This document shows, in pieces, positions 35,300 through 45,723 of a stretch of DNA of 64,000 nucleotides. The DNA lies in the NCBI GenBank assembly GCA_022496805.1, contig CM040094.1:19801501-19865500 (forward strand), given 5' to 3'. This DNA comes from Pohlia nutans (taxonomy: Eukaryota; Streptophyta; Bryopsida; Bryales; Mniaceae). Under the pieces are notes generated by a model. It was given only the letters and a program-made list of their open reading frames with translations. It had not been told where the DNA came from and made no database searches. The position numbers and the translations under genes were made by a program. The number at the start of each line of letters is the position of its first letter. The first letter of the stretch is position 1.

Positions 35300-35737
35300 T
35301 CAACCATATGGCCTATAAGTCCCTCCCCTATCTGGATTGTAGGAACCCGTGTGCTTAGCCGACTTGTTTTGAATAGAAAGTCCAAATCGAGGCAGCCTTA
35401 ACACTCTTGGACCAGGTTGAGGTTGTAGTGTAGCGCCCGAGTATGTTCTCGGAAGGAGGTTTCTAACCTTCGAGTATGCATGGGAGACCGAGCACGATGT
35501 ATCGTTCCGATCTTCAGGATGCTCAACTTCCTTCTCTCCTAATTCTTTTGATTCAAGTCTAGCTCTATGCGTTTCTTCGTCAATTCGGCTGTGGCAATCT
35601 TCGCTATGCTCATTGAGCTCCATATCCAAGAACGGCTCAAACGGCCAAGTATCCTCGCTCAAAGAAGCGACGTCGGCATGCCTATCCCGTCTACGTGACA
35701 CTTTTGCACTTGAGCTGTCCCTTTCTGGTCTCTCCAT
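35300..35737 (-). CDS. RPYG-family accessory protein (element 1)
   Basis: An ATG at 35737 gives 145 residues ending GSYNPDRGGTYRPYG. The N-terminus is charged (MERPERDSSSAKVSRRRDRH), followed by DTWPFEPFLDMEL and an acidic helix, then SVSHAYSKVRNLLPRTYS and a basic C-terminus. It is homologous to the element 2 protein at 21768-21370, with matching blocks in the same order. It lies between the transposase and the right end, transcribed toward the transposase. The family is unknown. Its preservation in two copies supports real coding. Confidence 0.6.
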   Translation of the reverse strand: MERPERDSSSAKVSRRRDRHADVASLSEDTWPFEPFLDMELNEHSEDCHSRIDEETHRARLESKELGEKEVEHPEDRNDTSCSVSHAYSKVRNLLPRTYSGATLQPQPGPRVLRLPRFGLSIQNKSAKHTGSYNPDRGGTYRPYG

Positions 35738-36109
35738 ATCGCCTCTCAGTCTATCACTAACCCACTCAAATCATAGAGGATCATACCCTCCGAGTCACCC
35801 CATTTATGTGTGAGTGATGAAGTCTTGGCTCAGCCTTGTCTGACACCTTTTCGTGCTGCGTGGGACCCGTCAATATCATCTCATACTCGTCATCTCATAG
35901 CTGTAGCCAGCCAAATATGCTCCATTTTAAGGTGACCCTAAACCCTAAAAATTAATCCAAAAACGATAATAGGTCCCGCGGAAATAGGTCAAAAAAAATT
36001 CTAAAAATATATAATATTTGAATATTCCACAGAATATTCGAATTTTCTAAATTGTTTTCTAAATTTGGTAAAAATTTTGTATATTTTTAGACTCTAACCT
36101 CTTTTATCC

Positions 36110-36189
36110 GCTCTCCGCTCTCCAATTCTCCGCTCTCCGCTCTCTGCTCTCCGCTCACCGCTCGCACGGTAGCTTCGTTGAAAATTCAT
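36110..36189. repeat. Right 7-bp repeats, TIR and target duplication of element 1
   Basis: Mirror image of the left end: tccgctc-type units (about 36110-36160), an inverted repeat containing ctcgcacggtagcttcgttg, then the duplication aaaattcat at 36181-36189. Confidence 0.8.
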
Positions 36190-37319
36190 TTCAAATTCAC
36201 AAAGAATTTTTTGACATTCTAACGTAGTATTCTTTAGGTTAGCATAGGATTTTGATTAGTCTCCACAACATAAAACCAATTCAAGAAGTTACATTTTTCA
36301 TCTTTTGCATATTGTGAAAAGAAGATTTCCTACAAAGAAATCTCTATAGAAGGGTTCAAGATATCAAACTCAACCAATCCTCTAAGTATCATGTTTTGAA
36401 ACTCTTCATGTCCTATCAATATGTTCCATATTCAACAATACATTTTCATGCATTCTACAATAATCCCCACTCATTCATAACCTAGTGATCACATAATCAC
36501 TAGAATATGCACTCAAATTGTAACCCAGTAAGACCCGAACAAAACCTAACAAAGACACCAATTGGATAATAGTCCTTGTGCCACGACTGAAATTTATGCC
36601 TTTACTCCAAGTCCATAACTTACAATCCTATGATCTTCTTTCCTAACTCCAATATACACAAGAGAAAACACAAAAAAATGCTAATGAGAGAATAAGGTTG
36701 AAAACCCTAAACAATCCTTTCAAGGCAGTTGCCATCTAACTTTAGCCACCACCAACTAGTTAATCATAACTTTGATCAACAAACTTGTTCATTCACTATA
36801 ATCCATGTCATTCAGCTATAATCCACTATAGAGTCACTATCATGTAGGGTTGCAGTTTTGCAAAGGATGTAGAGGATTTCCTGGTAGCATGGCCTAGTAG
36901 AAATCCCATTAACACTCATGGATCCTCAAGAACCTAGCTTCATTCAACAAATGTTCATAGCTTTCACTGAATGTGGAAATGTTACTGTGCCATTTGTTGC
37001 GGTACGACAACCACTTCAGCTTCCTCTAAAAATAAACCCATGTTGAAAAACAAATGCCGGGATCTTATTGCTATACCTCTTCAAGGAAAGATGGGACGCC
37101 AATAATTTTGAAGGATTCACTTCAAAACATTAGCCCAACATCGTAGATCAAATTCATGAAGATTTTCTCCAAAGGAGTCATAGGAAAAAAAAACCATGTG
37201 AGTTAAACTATATGGTCAATTTATTTATGGAAAGAAAATATAATACTTTAAAAAAGACCATAGCATCAACTTAATGGAATTTTTTGTTATAAGTAACAAT
37301 TTGTTACTTATAACAAATT
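36190..37319. other. AT-rich flank between two large elements
   Basis: Only short random ORFs. No structure is recognised. Confidence 0.5.
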
Positions 37320-37555
37320 GTCTTATGTATTTTTTATTTTTATCTTTATCTTTTCTTTTATATTATTCTCTTACTTGTCTTTAGTCTTGTCTTCTTTCTT
37401 GTTTTGTTGTTGTCTTTCTTCTTGTCTTCTTTCTTGTTTTGCTCTTATCTTTATTCTTGTCTTTTTTCTTAACTTCTTCTTTGTTTTCCTCTTGTCTCTT
37501 CTCTTGTCTCTTCTCTTGTCTTTTTTGTTGTCTTCCTTCTTGTCTTTCTCCTTGG
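37320..37555 (+). repeat. Pyrimidine tract of tcttgtctt units
   Basis: Low-complexity (cttgtctttcttgtctt)n. A complementary purine version is at about 51825-51890. Both abut similar short single-copy blocks (tgaccgtagcttgcaac-like at 51350; gctacggtcaccca at 37568), so they may belong to the same repeat family. Confidence 0.8.
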
Positions 37556-37673
37556 GGTGTCTGCAGGCTACGGTCACCCAACTGGGGGTTGCAGCTGAGG
37601 CACCGCAACCCCTCTTTTGGACTGCATAGTCTGCACTTCAGTGCAATCGGTCTTCCCAATCAGTCTTTGCCGT

Positions 37674-38221
37674 TTAACCCCTAAATGACGGAGGGGGTAA
37701 GGGCAAAACATAAATGTGTTATAAAAAATTACTTCTTCAACTTTGATGAAGTTTGGTCCAAAAGAGAAAATGAGGAGCTTGATGTTTAGTAATTATCCAT
37801 ACGGTCAAATTTCAAAAAATAGCTTTTTATCTTCTCATAATGAATTTAGAAGCATTTAACTTCAAATATTTATCAGAATTACAAATTTTATTTTTAGAAT
37901 GTGAAATTTTGTATGATTTGTTAAAACTAGACATTCTATTCTAAAATCAAAACTTGCAAATTTTTCAACGGAGAGAACATCATTACTTTCCCCAAATAGT
38001 ACGTTTTCTAACACTAGCCAATGTAGAAGTGTTTTTCTTTGAAAATTTCTCCCGGGTGGAGTTTAACTCGGATTGACATGATTCAAAGTGGGTTGGAAAG
38101 TAGACTTGATTCCCTATTTAAAAATATTTTTTATTTTCTATAAAAATAGTTTTTCTATTTTAGGCAGCCCGTAAAAAAGGGCAGAGACCATAAAATGGTT
38201 GATCCGCCACTTAGGGGTTAA
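37674..38221. mobile_element. TTAA-flanked MITE
   Basis: Ends TTAACCCCTAAATGACGG and, on the other side, CACTTAGGGGTTAA, 548 bp apart. An inverted relative lies at 53703-54243, sharing a block around gtttggtccaaaagagaaaa. Confidence 0.65.
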
Positions 38222-38473
38222 CTTGTCAGTTGTTCCAAATTAGGGTTTTCACAATGTCAGGTGCTCAGCGGCGTCGCGACTTGCGTTTCGATCACGACTT
38301 GCATTTCGGTGCGACCCATCTGAGCTCGAGTGCATGCAGTGAAGTGCACCCGCCGCGATCATGGAACAAATTCAACGTTTTCGCAGAAAATTGCAACCAT
38401 TTTCACAACGACGCAGTGTCACGACGGGGAGCTTGCCACTGCGGAGAGACGGGACAAGGAGCTTGCCACTCCG

Positions 38474-39019
38474 GTTTTAGGGTACGACGAGCTTGCCACT
38501 GCGCCACTGCGGAGAGACGGGACCATTGCGGAGAGACGGGACCATTGCGGAGAGATGGGACCATTGCGGAGAGACGGTACGAAGAAAAGCGCTATTACCG
38601 CGAATTCTTCCCGTCGATATTCTGTGGCTCTGCAGTATCAGGCTTTCTGAAGCTGAATTCTTCTTTGTTTGCGGTTTTTTGAAAATTATAGCAAGATTCG
38701 CGTCGGGTCGATGATGCTTGCGTTGTCTGGTGTCGTTGCCGCGGCTCTCATGGTGTAAATCTTCGGCAAGAATTTTTTTTCGAACGTTCCGGTGTATTTT
38801 ACAGGATCCGATTCGTTGATTTGCGGTTGTACCGGGGTTTGGTGGTCTTTGCGGTATTTACGATCACGTGACCGGGGATCGTGATGGTGTCTGTCTGGAA
38901 TTCGAGCCTTGCAAGTCGTAGCTAAGTTAGTGCGACTCCAGTTGATGCGAGGAGTTGATGAGGATTGTGTTCTTGGTGGACTGATTGATGATCGAGAATG
39001 TAGAAATTGGACCTCCATG
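38474..39019 (+). repeat. Left long inverted repeat arm
   Basis: It starts ggttttagggtacgacgag. It contains four ggagagacgggaccattgc-type 19-bp units (two in the right arm) and then near-identical sequence to gaaattggacctccatg. Both strands have long ORFs by chance of composition. The outward one (110 codons, minus strand here) is open in both arms. Confidence 0.9.
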
Positions 39020-40864
39020 ATTAGTAGGACTATCCTGTGGCAGTGGGAAGGGCCGGTTTTGCCACAATTTGATTGTGGTTTTGTAGAGGGTAGTGGTCGA
39101 TTAATCCTACTCGTGATTTTTGGCCGTTCATTTATGTTATGTTCAAATATTTTTCCTGTCGCCTTCAGGTTGTTAATTTCGTAAGCAGCTACTCTGCCAG
39201 AGATTACATTTGCAGCTATGAATGATTTCTTTCTCAAGCTCAACATTTTCCTAATTTGGGGTTTAGATCTTGTTTTCTTTCTTCTCAATGGTCTTCTGTA
39301 AGCACAGAATGCACCAGTCGCAGAGGAATGTGAGCCCTCTCTGAATCGCAACATCACAAAAGTCTCTTCCCACTCTTTAAATCAGAAACTGAGCCACCAC
39401 TGGAATTCTGCACTACAGATCTTAGTCTTCAGCTAGGTTTAAGATATCTGCTGTTGTTTCGATTTGATTATTAATGTTTGTTGGAGACTCTACGTGTACG
39501 TATTGTTGTTCATAAAGTGTATTATGGACTTCAGGATTTGAGGTCTTACAGCTTTGGAATGCAATTTTAGGTTTTCGAAATTGAAGGTCTTGTACGCCAT
39601 GTAGTCTGAAAACCGGATCTCGTAGTGGAAGGATTATTTCTCCATGGCCTGAAGTTTATAACTGATATTTAACTAATTATGGACAAATCCATAGTCCAGA
39701 ATTAAGTTGGTTCACTCGGCTAACTGCCGATAAAACAAGTCACACTATCAATTTTATGCATTCATAGACAAAAAAGACGCATAATGAAGTTAAATTAGTA
39801 TCCCAATGCATTACATTAAAGATGAGGCCAATACAAAATTGAACATCAAAGTTAATCTACAACTACGGACATTTTAACTACATTTACATCTACATCTACA
39901 ACTACATTTACAGCTACAGCTATAGATAACATGTCGTTTGGAAGCCGATACCTTTTCTAAGAAGTAGTGACTAGAAAATTTCATCCCAACCACGCCTACT
40001 TTATTTGATGGATTGTGCTACTTCATAATGTAACTCACCAAGTCTCTTAGCAATGTGTTTCAATGTGGATTCCAATGATCTGCAGAAACATGTGGATTGA
40101 CATAACATAGCAGTCCAGTGATACAAAGTATGTACAAAACAATTTTCAGCAGGATGTGTTCGACCATAGGTAGATCCCTAAATAAACATCAGTATAAGAT
40201 TGGATAAATATCAAATTACCAATTCTAACTTGTTTTTAAGATGATCTCATAAGAGGAATTGACATGCACTAAAATACAGTCATATCAGCTGTTGGCCAAC
40301 AACATAAATTGATGTGAAATTCATAAGTGCTCTTAAATGAATAACCACTAGGGACGTGATTGAAATAGACTTTATACTAAATATTTAAAAGCCCTAAAAA
40401 ATATGCAATTACTTGATGATTAAAAGTTCAAAATCTATGACTAGCTATAAAGGTTTTATGGTATCTATCCAAAAAAATATAGTCAAAATTAAAAAATTGC
40501 ATATCAGCTGACGGCCGATAAGTTGAATGTCCTCCCCTGAGAAGTTGATGGGTGTTCTAGGTTGATATTTTACCTGGCTTGTAATTCCTCAAATCCCTTT
40601 TGTGAATCTGGAGTAAATTGTGTTCGTAGCCAGCTGACACATAACCCTTGCGGCTATCAGCCGATACAATATATTATTGAGTTAAACCACGATGCTAAGT
40701 TCTCGCAATGATAGAATGCTTTGATTTGTAACAGCTAGACCAAATTAAACTATGTAACTATTATAAAATTGAAATACATATTTTCCAAAATCTATAAGTC
40801 CACACTAAATCTTGTTTGTATAGAGCGAACCCCTAGTCTATCGAAGTCATTTCGGAGTGTCTTG

Positions 40865-41203
40865 CTAAGAATAAATGGGAGAAAGAAGTTTATTTGGTGA
40901 GTCGAGTTTTGTCATATTGTTGCAAAATGCACTTCCTTCATAATCCTCGTCCAAAGCACGTTTTCGACAAGCAGCTTTAGCATTTGAACGGCCAGAGCCC
41001 CGAGCACCAATTGATGTTCTATGATACTCTATATGATCCCCTTTGCTTTGACTACAACAAAGCTTTGACCAAAGTAGTGTTGGTTCTATCGGTTGCCGGC
41101 TGATAGGATTCACTTCTCTCATCTGCCTTTTAATGTAGCTAAATGCCTTCTTTGCTCCCCAGCTCCACTCCTCCCTAGTTGTCGCGACTTCAGATTTCAA
41201 CAT
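40865..41203 (-). CDS. Possible 112-aa ORF inside the long-inverted-repeat element
   Basis: It starts at an ATG (41203) as MLKSEVATTREEWSWGAKKA, with later KRQMREVNPISRQPIEP, where the last block is the translated palindrome motif. The product is basic and Cys/Ser-rich at its end. A plus-strand ORF (41202-41444) begins from the overlapping bases. Either could be a chance ORF. No family is recognised. Confidence 0.2.
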   Translation of the reverse strand: MLKSEVATTREEWSWGAKKAFSYIKRQMREVNPISRQPIEPTLLWSKLCCSQSKGDHIEYHRTSIGARGSGRSNAKAACRKRALDEDYEGSAFCNNMTKLDSPNKLLSPIYS

Positions 41204-43489
41204 GGTTTCAACAACTCAGGTTATAACCTTCTTCATTGGAGATGCTCAAAGATTTACTAGCATAGAACTAGAAATAACCACCTTCAAGGCTTCAATTTCA
41301 TCAAGGTTTCCAACTTCAGAAAGAGGTGGAGAACCTACATGGCCTCGGTTTCACCTTAGAGTAAAAAATCAGCCAAGGCAACAATACCGTCCAAGGAAGA
41401 AGAGTAGTGAGGAAAACGTTGAAGAGAAGGTTAGGAAAAGGTAGTGGAAAATGTTGAGAAGAAAGATGAGGAGAAAAGAGAAAAAGAAAGTTGTTTACAC
41501 ACTACATGTGGAGAATCTGCCTCCAAAGAAATGAATCCATCAAAATTGGTGTTCAAACTTGGCGTGGGCCAGAAGCTTAAGCCCATTTGAAAAAGCACAA
41601 ACTCCTCCTGTTGGCTGGCAGCCCATAAAGTATTATAAAACGAGTGATATAACATTGGAAGTGTATTTTCAAGACCTTTCCAACGATATATTACACGCCC
41701 TATGTTTCTCAAAATTGCAGTCGCAAAACAAGAATGAATTAGCAGCTAGAAAAATGTATCGATTGGCTGGCAGCCGATAGACAATTACAGGTCATGTAAT
41801 ATACCGTTGGAAGCATCTTTTCAAAACCTTTCCAACAATATATTACACGCCCTATAATTCTCAAATTTGCAGTCGCAAAACAAAAAACAAAATTCTCAAC
41901 TAGTTTAGTGACTATTATATCGGTTGGCAGCCCATACTAACCAACCTGAACTAGTTCAGAATTTTGTCTCATATACTCTACACCTAGGTCCCAAAACCTT
42001 GAACTCTGTTTGGTAACTAAATAATAAGGACATTGTATGGGCAAGCAGCCGATACACTTCCCTTTTGTATCTGTTGGTAGCAAATACAAACATGTTATGT
42101 CGGCTGGCAGCCGATACAATGCAAAGTCCAAGAGATATCTTACCTTTGTGGACGTCATCTCTAAAGCTATCGGCTGCTCAACGCTTTGTATCGGCTGCTC
42201 AACTTTTTGTATCGGCTGGTCTGAATTTGTAGTTGGTCGCCCGACTTTTTTTATATCGGCTGGTCTCAATCCGTTGTCGGTTGCCCTGCACTTTCTATCA
42301 GCTATCCTTTGCAATGCGTTGACTAATCCACTAAAACGAATTCAAGAATTGAAGTAGGTGGAAGTAATCTACTGACAGCCGACATTGGGAGAGAGAGAGA
42401 GAGAGGAAAACAATGCAAAGAAAGAGGGAGAGTATTGAGAGAGTGAATAGAGAAATGAGAGAGGAGAAAAACGAGCCCCCCCAACCCAAACCTCCAGCCA
42501 TCATGAGTAATGAGAGGTTTGGAGGTTGAAGTGATGATGGGAGATGGCGGCAAATGATGTGACAGATGGGATGTGCAAGTTCAAAATTCTCATCTATCCC
42601 GGTTGTTCCATCCGCCCATTGCCATCGTTCTTCATTCATTTGCTCCCGTTGACGCCCTTCCTATATAATTTTTCATTCATCTACGAGAATTCCATCCATG
42701 CAAAAATGCATGCATGGTATGTAGCTTTCTTAATCACATTCCAAGAAGTTTCAACCAATTCTCGATTCAAAAATTTGGCGCCAAAAAACTTTGCTCCAAT
42801 GCGAGTTTGAAATGTTCTTGAATTGGGCGCCAATTTGGAATCCGTTTACTGTACTCATTTTGTTTTGCTTACCTTTCCCATTTCCTCTCTCACTCTTGGG
42901 ACGTGCGTGTGCCTAATCTAGGTTGTGAGCATGTGCGCAAGTGTGTATAGTGTGAGATTGAGGATTGTGTATATGTGTGAGTATGAAGATTGTGTGTATG
43001 TGAGGATTTTTGTGTATGTTTAAAGATTGTGAGGATTTTTGTGAGGATTTTTGTGTGAGAATTTAGACTATGAGGATTTTGTATATGTTTAAAGACTATT
43101 AGTTGATCAGGTAAGGACTAACTTTGTAAAGGTGCCGATGCAAGGTTGTCACGATTGATTCTCAAAATTGCGATGTCAGTTTCTGTAAGGGTTTCAAAAT
43201 TATGTTTTAGGGTTTTAGTATGTCAACAATAAAGCTACCTAATTGTTCAAAACTATTTCTCTTCAAAATACCTAGTTTAGTACTTTTTAATTACTTTTCA
43301 AGTTTAAACTACTTTTCTAGACTAATCTACTTTTTAGTTGCTCTAAAGTCTTTCTTGAGAACATTTTAAAATTGATTTCAACTTCTATTTTTTAGTTTCT
43401 ATTAGTACCATTTTCTATATTATTTGCCAATTAATACGTAATTCTTTATCACCCGATACATTTTTCTGATGCCGCTTCATTTTTGTTTT

Positions 43490-45425
43490 GCAACTGCAAT
43501 TTTGAGAATTATAGGTCGTGTAATGTACCGTTGGAAAGGTCATGAAAAGACGCTTCTCATGGTTTGTTACATGATTTGTAATTGTCTATCGGCTGCCAGC
43601 CGACACATTTTTCTAGCTGCCAATTAATTTTTGTTTTGCAACTGCAATTTTGAGAATTATAGGGCGTGTAATATAGTGTTGGAAAGGTCATGAAAAGACG
43701 CTTCCAACAAAGATTGATAGGTAGAAACTCCATTCCTATTGAAAGGGCCGGCATGAGTAAGTTCATTTTTCCAGTGAGCCAGTGCTTAGCAAACAAAGGT
43801 CTATTGGTACACAACTACTCTCATCTTTCAATGATAGACACTCTAGAGACTTTATAACTAACATGACCACACTTAGAGGTGTAGTTTGCTTATTTTGTAG
43901 GTATATATTTTGTAGGTTTAGGTGGGTGGTCATCAAGTCATCTTTTCCTAGGTTGATTGTTTTGGAATGTGAGTATGAATATTATGTGGTCTGGGTTCGA
44001 TTCCTAAGCGGGTATGTGGGAGCAGTAATATGATATAGATGATTTGTTATTTCTAGTGATTTGATCATAGGCAGGAAAGTTGTAGCAACCAATCAACCCT
44101 ATCCTACTATACTGAGACAGGACTAGAAAAAAGTGGTGTGGTCTACTTTCCTTAAACGGGTTTTTTATTTATTGTTTAAGGGATAAGGGTTGATTATTTT
44201 TTATTTTGCGTTTATGTAGGATGATTGAGCCAGCATGGTGTATGGCAATCGTATTTATTCTTTGAAGGTTTGTTGGGTAGAAGGTTTCAGGAATTTTGAA
44301 TTTGTCTTTGAAAATGTCCATAGAGGGGGCGTGTGTTGTGCCTCGGAGCCCGGACTTCGGTTGTGATGACTATAAGAGGGTCAACTTTCCAACCTTGGGC
44401 TATGATGGCATTAATTAGTGGTGGACATTTGGTGATTTTATTTTGGATAGTGTCTGGAGAGAATCTATCATTTGTGTATGTAAATTCAATAAATTGGATT
44501 TTGATATCGTTCGTTGGTTGTAATGGGGGGGGGGGGGGGGGGGGTATTTTGGTATGGGACTCCTTTTACATAAAGAATGTCAGGTTTAAATCTGGCAGTG
44601 CAATGGCTTTTTTGGATTATACATGTGCACAGTAGAAGCTAGGGAGGCACGGTGTTCTCTGGTGGGTTGTTATTAAATGTACCAACGTTCATGAGGATAT
44701 ACCATCTGGTTTTTTGGTTTGATAGTAGTAATCTGCGTAATGTCTAGATTGCTTTATTGTGTCTTTTGGTTTTGATGGCATGTATGTGGTGGTGTGTGGA
44801 CTTAAGTAGTACATTGTGCCATGCGTCTGTTCGAGGAGTTACAAATAGGGCATGTGATTGATGGAAATCTTTCTATACCAAAAAATAGTTGTTTTTTGGC
44901 ATATCTCATGTATTAGTCAGTGCGGAATTTTAGTAGGTTAGTTTATTGGAAGTGTATGATGGCTGAGTTGTTCCAGAAACCATTGGAGAGGTCGTTTATG
45001 TCTACGTTCATTGTCCATTTGCTAATGTTTGGGAATCGTTGTGCCATGATTTCAAGGTTGCTTTTACGATCTTGTTTTTTAATGTATGTCTCAAGGCATG
45101 TGACCGGGTGTTTCCAACAATATAAAAGATGACTTGTAATTGTCTATCGGCTGCCAGCCGATACATTATTCTAGCTGCCAATTCATTTTGGTTTTGCAAC
45201 TTCAATTTTGAGAATTATAGGTCGTGTAATGTACCGTTGGGAAGGTCATGAAAAGAGGCTTCCAACGTGATATTACATGACTTGTAATTGTCTATCGGCT
45301 GCCAGCCGATACATTTTTCTAGCTGCCAATTAATTTTTGTTTTGCAACTGCAATTTTGAGAATTATAGATCGTGTGATATACCGTTGGAAAGATCTTGAA
45401 AAGACGCTTCCAAAAATATATTACA
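43490..45425. repeat. Repeated ~80-bp block with gtgtaatataccgttggaaa core
   Basis: Copies at about 43495-43565, 43635-43710, 45190-45270 and 45345-45420, with opposed halves at 41640-41720 and 41790-41880. It is the same core as the foldback at 13050-13158. Each copy here follows the tatcggctgcc motif. Confidence 0.8.
44525..44544 (+). repeat. Run of 20 G
   Basis: A homopolymer of 20 G. Shorter G runs occur at 13331, 57923 and 58032. It is prone to length error. Confidence 0.9.
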
Positions 45426-45537
45426 AAATATGTAATTTTGTATCGGCTGCCAACTGATAAGAGAAGATGTCCAATTTGACAACCCTTGGTGACTAGTTGA
45501 CTACGTCAGGTACTAAATCTTCTAAAGTGGATACAAG

Positions 45538-45723
45538 GTCATAGCGGTTGATCTTGCTCCTACTGCTAGTCATCCTATTGGCGACCAATCGATACTATCT
45601 ACTTTGAAGCAGATCAAGCTTAACAAGAAGTGGGGGAAGAATGATGAGTCATATAAGGACCTTGATGGCGAAGGTAGTGGTAGCTATGACGACCTCGGTG
45701 ACGACATCGAGGGTGAAATTTAA
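45538..45723 (+). pseudogene. Short coding-like remnant, acidic
   Basis: A 61-codon open stretch without ATG reads VIAVDLAPTASHPIGDQS, then LKQIKLNKKWGKNDES and an acidic Gly/Asp tail before TAA. It looks like an exon remnant, possibly starting at a splice junction (aag/gtcata). The family is not recognised. Confidence 0.3.

Larger units (their letters stand above)
3501..36180 (+). mobile_element. Element 1: ~32.7-kb multi-gene Mutator-like transposon
   Basis: The termini match as inverted repeats: 3501-3530 begins caggaaagcttgtatgcgag, and the reverse complement of 36180-36151 begins caacgaagctaccgtgcgag. They agree at 22 of 30 positions and both run into gagcgga-type 7-bp repeats. The flanking 9 bp are identical on both sides (aaaattcat, 3492-3500 and 36181-36189), the duplication length typical of Mutator-like elements. 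Inside are a DDE/SWIM transposase, a long methyltransferase-like gene, three smaller ORFs, subterminal degenerate repeats and two related elements, one nested in an intron and one in the transposase. The same end structure recurs on elements 2 and 3, which makes a chance pairing unlikely. The element is far larger than a usual MULE (a few kb), partly because of the nested insertions (~17 kb). Confidence 0.8.

Noticed and set aside
15320..35950. Telomere-like ccctaaa stretches at 15320 and 35938 as telomere relics
   Set aside because: Only two units each, in AT-rich TE ends. This is too short to claim.
3501..36180. LTR retrotransposon or virus-derived element
   Set aside because: I saw no reverse transcriptase, integrase, capsid-like protein or direct long repeats. 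The ends are inverted and the transposase is DDE/SWIM type.
37371..37659. Lys/Arg-rich minus-strand ORFs
   Set aside because: They arise from the pyrimidine tract on the other strand.
38254..38682. Plus-strand ORF across the left arm (MSGAQRRRD...)
   Set aside because: Half of it is the 19-bp tandem unit and the arm. The start lies outside the element, so one gene is unlikely.
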